Source: Sva-07 sp963728355 (GTDB taxonomy: Bacteria > Actinomycetota > Acidimicrobiia > Acidimicrobiales > Ilumatobacteraceae). From it: a DNA stretch of 64,000 nt. The notes beneath the pieces are model-generated. The model had not been told where the DNA came from and ran no database searches. It saw only the letters and a list, made by a program, of their open reading frames with translations. The DNA lies in contig CAVSJQ010000007.1 of NCBI GenBank assembly GCA_963728355.1, forward strand, positions 124,001 through 188,000, read 5' to 3'. Below, piece by piece: positions 62,300 to 64,000 of the stretch (positions are counted from its first letter, which is position 1; each line of letters opens with the position of its first letter). The position numbers and the translations under genes were made by a program.

Positions 62300-63430
62300 T
62301 CAGCCGAGTTCGTAGCCGCCGCGAACGGTCACCGTGACACCGATGCGGTCCTTCGAGTACGTCGCCCCATCGATCGTGTCCAGACCGAGCCAGGCAATCA
62401 GGCGATCCTGATCGGCGGGCTTCAGACGGGCGCACCCCTTGCTCTGCGGGCTGGTGGGAACGTTGTTCGCACCGTGGATCGCCTGGCCGTTGTCGAAGTA
62501 CAGCGGCTTGTACATGTTGCCGTTGAGCGGGTTGTCCTCGGGGACCGGGTAGTCGGTCGACTCGTGCCAGCCGCCGTTCTGCAGCGCTGGATCGAACCGG
62601 AACGCCCGCGTGCGTTCCTGGAGACGTGTTCCGAACCCGGACTCGCCGGTGGACGTCGGGAACACGTTCACGAGACCGTCCGGCCCGTCGCCGGTCAGCA
62701 GGATCTGACACGTCAGGTCGATGAAGATCCAGCGCCCGTCGGTGGCGACGTTCGGTGGGACGGGAAGTGCCGTCGTTGCCAGCAGTAGTTCCTCCTCCGG
62801 ACTGCCCGGCGCCATGTCGGCGCGGTTGACGGGAAGGCCGAGCGCCAGCCGGCTGGCACACAGGCCGCGACGGGTGACAGGGCCGGACACCCCGTCCACC
62901 GGCATCTCGGGGAAGCCGTACGGAACCAGCAGCTCGTTGAGCTTGGTCTGCTGTGCGGTGACCGACACCCACGTCTCCGCGGCAACCACCGCGGCGTTGC
63001 GCTCGAGGCGCTGCTCGCCGGTGATGTCGTCGAGACCGTTGTCGATGCACACGTCGAGCAGCTGTCCGGGGACGATCAGTTCGTCGGTGAGGCCGTTCTC
63101 GGCCTGGAGCGAGGGGATCGTGACGATCTCGTCGGCCTCGGCATCGGCGATCGCTCCCAGCGAGTCGCCCGCCTCGATCTCGACCACACACGCCGGGTCG
63201 TACACCGCGAGCGGTGGCTCGGTGGTGGTCGTCGTCGTCGACGAGGTGGTGCTCGACGAGGTGGTGCTCGATTCGGTGGTCGTGGACGCGTCGGCGGCGT
63301 CGACGGCCTCGGACGTGGCCCCGTCAAGGGGGCCGGCTGCACCGCCGGCAGGCTCGATCGCTGCGGCCTGGCTGCAGGCCGAGACCAGCAGGCAGCCAGC
63401 GATCAGCCAGACGTTCGGGGTTGCGCGCAC
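62300..63430 (-). CDS. L,D-transpeptidase lipoprotein with LysM-like domain
   Basis: The 376-residue protein has a lipoprotein signal (LIAGCLLVSAC), a Thr/Ser linker, a LysM-like domain (VVEIEAGDSLGAIADAEADE), a putative peptidoglycan-binding part, and an L,D-transpeptidase domain with HGAN (His319) and SKGCARL (Cys333). It should crosslink peptidoglycan or anchor protein outside the membrane. GTG 63430 follows TAGCGT (63438-63443) by 7 nt. It is divergent from hisI. Confidence 0.85.
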   Translation of the reverse strand: MRATPNVWLIAGCLLVSACSQAAAIEPAGGAAGPLDGATSEAVDAADASTTTESSTTSSSTTSSTTTTTTEPPLAVYDPACVVEIEAGDSLGAIADAEADEIVTIPSLQAENGLTDELIVPGQLLDVCIDNGLDDITGEQRLERNAAVVAAETWVSVTAQQTKLNELLVPYGFPEMPVDGVSGPVTRRGLCASRLALGLPVNRADMAPGSPEEELLLATTALPVPPNVATDGRWIFIDLTCQILLTGDGPDGLVNVFPTSTGESGFGTRLQERTRAFRFDPALQNGGWHESTDYPVPEDNPLNGNMYKPLYFDNGQAIHGANNVPTSPQSKGCARLKPADQDRLIAWLGLDTIDGATYSKDRIGVTVTVRGGYELG

Positions 63431-63526
63431 GGCCGACACGCTACAAACGAGTCCACGCTCGGAGTACCCGTTTCGCAGCTGTTCACCGGCGTGACCGGTC
63501 GGGACTCGGCACCGTAGGCTGGCCCG

Positions 63527-63889
63527 ATGCCCGAAGGGACGACGATCGACGCCAGCGACGAGCAATTGGCAGGGGTCAGGTACGACGAGCACGGTCTGGT
63601 CGCGGCCATCGCCCAGGACGTCGAGAACGGCGACGTGCTGATGCTGGCCTGGATGAATGCCGAGTCGTTGCAGATGACGCTCGCCGAAGGTCGCATGGTC
63701 TACTGGTCGCGCAGCCGCCAGGAGCTGTGGCGCAAGGGCGACACGAGCGGAGATCGCCAGTTCGTCCGCGAGGCCTATTACGACTGCGACGCCGATGCGT
63801 TGCTGTTCAAGGTCGAACAGGAGGGTGCCGGTGCGTGCCACACCGGGGCGCGTACGTGCTTCTTCCGTTCCTTCGGTCCAGCGTCCTGA
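63527..63889 (+). CDS. hisI: phosphoribosyl-AMP cyclohydrolase
   Basis: The 120-residue enzyme has the family motifs VLMLAWMNAESL, YWSRSRQELWRKG, and the zinc-binding CDADALLFKVEQEGAGACHTG with the conserved cysteines. It opens the purine ring of PR-AMP in histidine synthesis. TAGGCT (63515-63520) ends 6 nt before ATG 63527. It lies 7 bp before trpE, the usual actinobacterial hisI-trpE order, with hisF 4 kb away. Confidence 0.95.
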   Translation: MPEGTTIDASDEQLAGVRYDEHGLVAAIAQDVENGDVLMLAWMNAESLQMTLAEGRMVYWSRSRQELWRKGDTSGDRQFVREAYYDCDADALLFKVEQEGAGACHTGARTCFFRSFGPAS

Positions 63890-63896
63890 CCCGACG

Positions 63897-64000
63897 ATGA
63901 AGTTCCAACCCTCCCGCGAGGAGTTCCGCGGGCACGCCGCCGAGCACACCGTCGTCCCCGTGTGGACCGAGCTCCTGGCCGACCTCGAGACGCCGGTGGC
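63897..64000 (+). CDS. trpE: anthranilate synthase component I, N-terminal fragment
   Basis: The frame from ATG 63897 runs to the window edge. FQPSREEFRGHAAEHTVVPV and WTELLADLETPV match the TrpE N-terminus. It makes anthranilate for tryptophan. Only about 34 residues are visible. It is 7 bp after hisI. Confidence 0.8.
   Translation, partial: MKFQPSREEFRGHAAEHTVVPVWTELLADLETPV

Noticed and set aside
1..64000. CRISPR array, transposase or rRNA genes
   Set aside because: I looked for regularly spaced repeats, DDE-type motifs and rRNA-like segments and saw none.

Overview
The window is 64 kb of very GC-rich, gene-dense chromosome from an actinobacterium. Evidence for Actinomycetota is a mycothiol synthase (mshD), a DUF3499 protein, an F420-type LLM oxidoreductase, a DUF3516 helicase and split his genes followed by trpE. 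Gene style and the repeated TAnnnT box just ahead of start codons would fit the class Acidimicrobiia (Ilumatobacter-like), but that placement is inference. About 60 protein genes, one tRNA and one candidate small RNA are supported. There is no CRISPR array, intact transposase, integrase or phage gene.

Layout. 1-8.7 kb: MscS channel, ugd and a UDP-glucuronate decarboxylase (together UDP-glucose to UDP-xylose), a ClC channel, a BCCP-carboxyltransferase fusion, a lipoprotein and an MBL-fold hydrolase. 8.8-15.7 kb: a TetR regulator divergent from a tightly coupled minus-strand operon (acyl-CoA reductase/HAD fusion, alcohol dehydrogenase, a 35-codon small ORF, a LarA-like protein, a PlsC acyltransferase). 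No described pathway that I know matches this set. 15.7-20.8 kb: a stress-type cluster (SulP, two SHOCT proteins, a DUF6325-like protein, LURP-one, glutamate decarboxylase). 20.9-26.8 kb: ddl and murF from one palindromic promoter, an MFS exporter, an epoxide hydrolase and a TIGR03084-like protein. 26.9-32.4 kb: biotin-dependent acyl-CoA carboxylase beta and alpha plus a frameshifted AtuA-like gene. 32.5-43.5 kb: helicase-NUDIX, DUF2071/DUF971, a GT-C membrane protein, LLM oxidoreductase, arfB, P450, ald and a 2-hydroxyacid dehydrogenase. 43.5-47.5 kb: DnaJ-like protein, tRNA-Val, then an accessory stretch with a decayed ECF sigma/DUF6174 pair and a secreted protein. 47.5-55.5 kb: DUF3499, SRPBCC, M23 peptidase, phosphotransferase/DUF6285, rlmN, pepF, mshD, a candidate sRNA and a small coiled-coil protein. 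55.6-64 kb: hisC-hisB-hisH-hisA-hisF, an insert (enoyl-CoA hydratase, aldo/keto reductase, hydrolase, groES, L,D-transpeptidase), then hisI-trpE.

The strongest genome-wide signal is a TAnnnT box ending 6-10 nt before the start codon of about 27 genes, which implies mainly leaderless mRNAs. Genes inside operons instead use ATGA/GTGA/TGATG overlaps, and the stress cluster uses Shine-Dalgarno leaders. At two loci one small palindromic box appears to serve divergent leaderless genes. Three reading frames are interrupted (about 30.78, 45.28 and 45.92 kb); raw-read checks are needed to separate real decay from assembly error.
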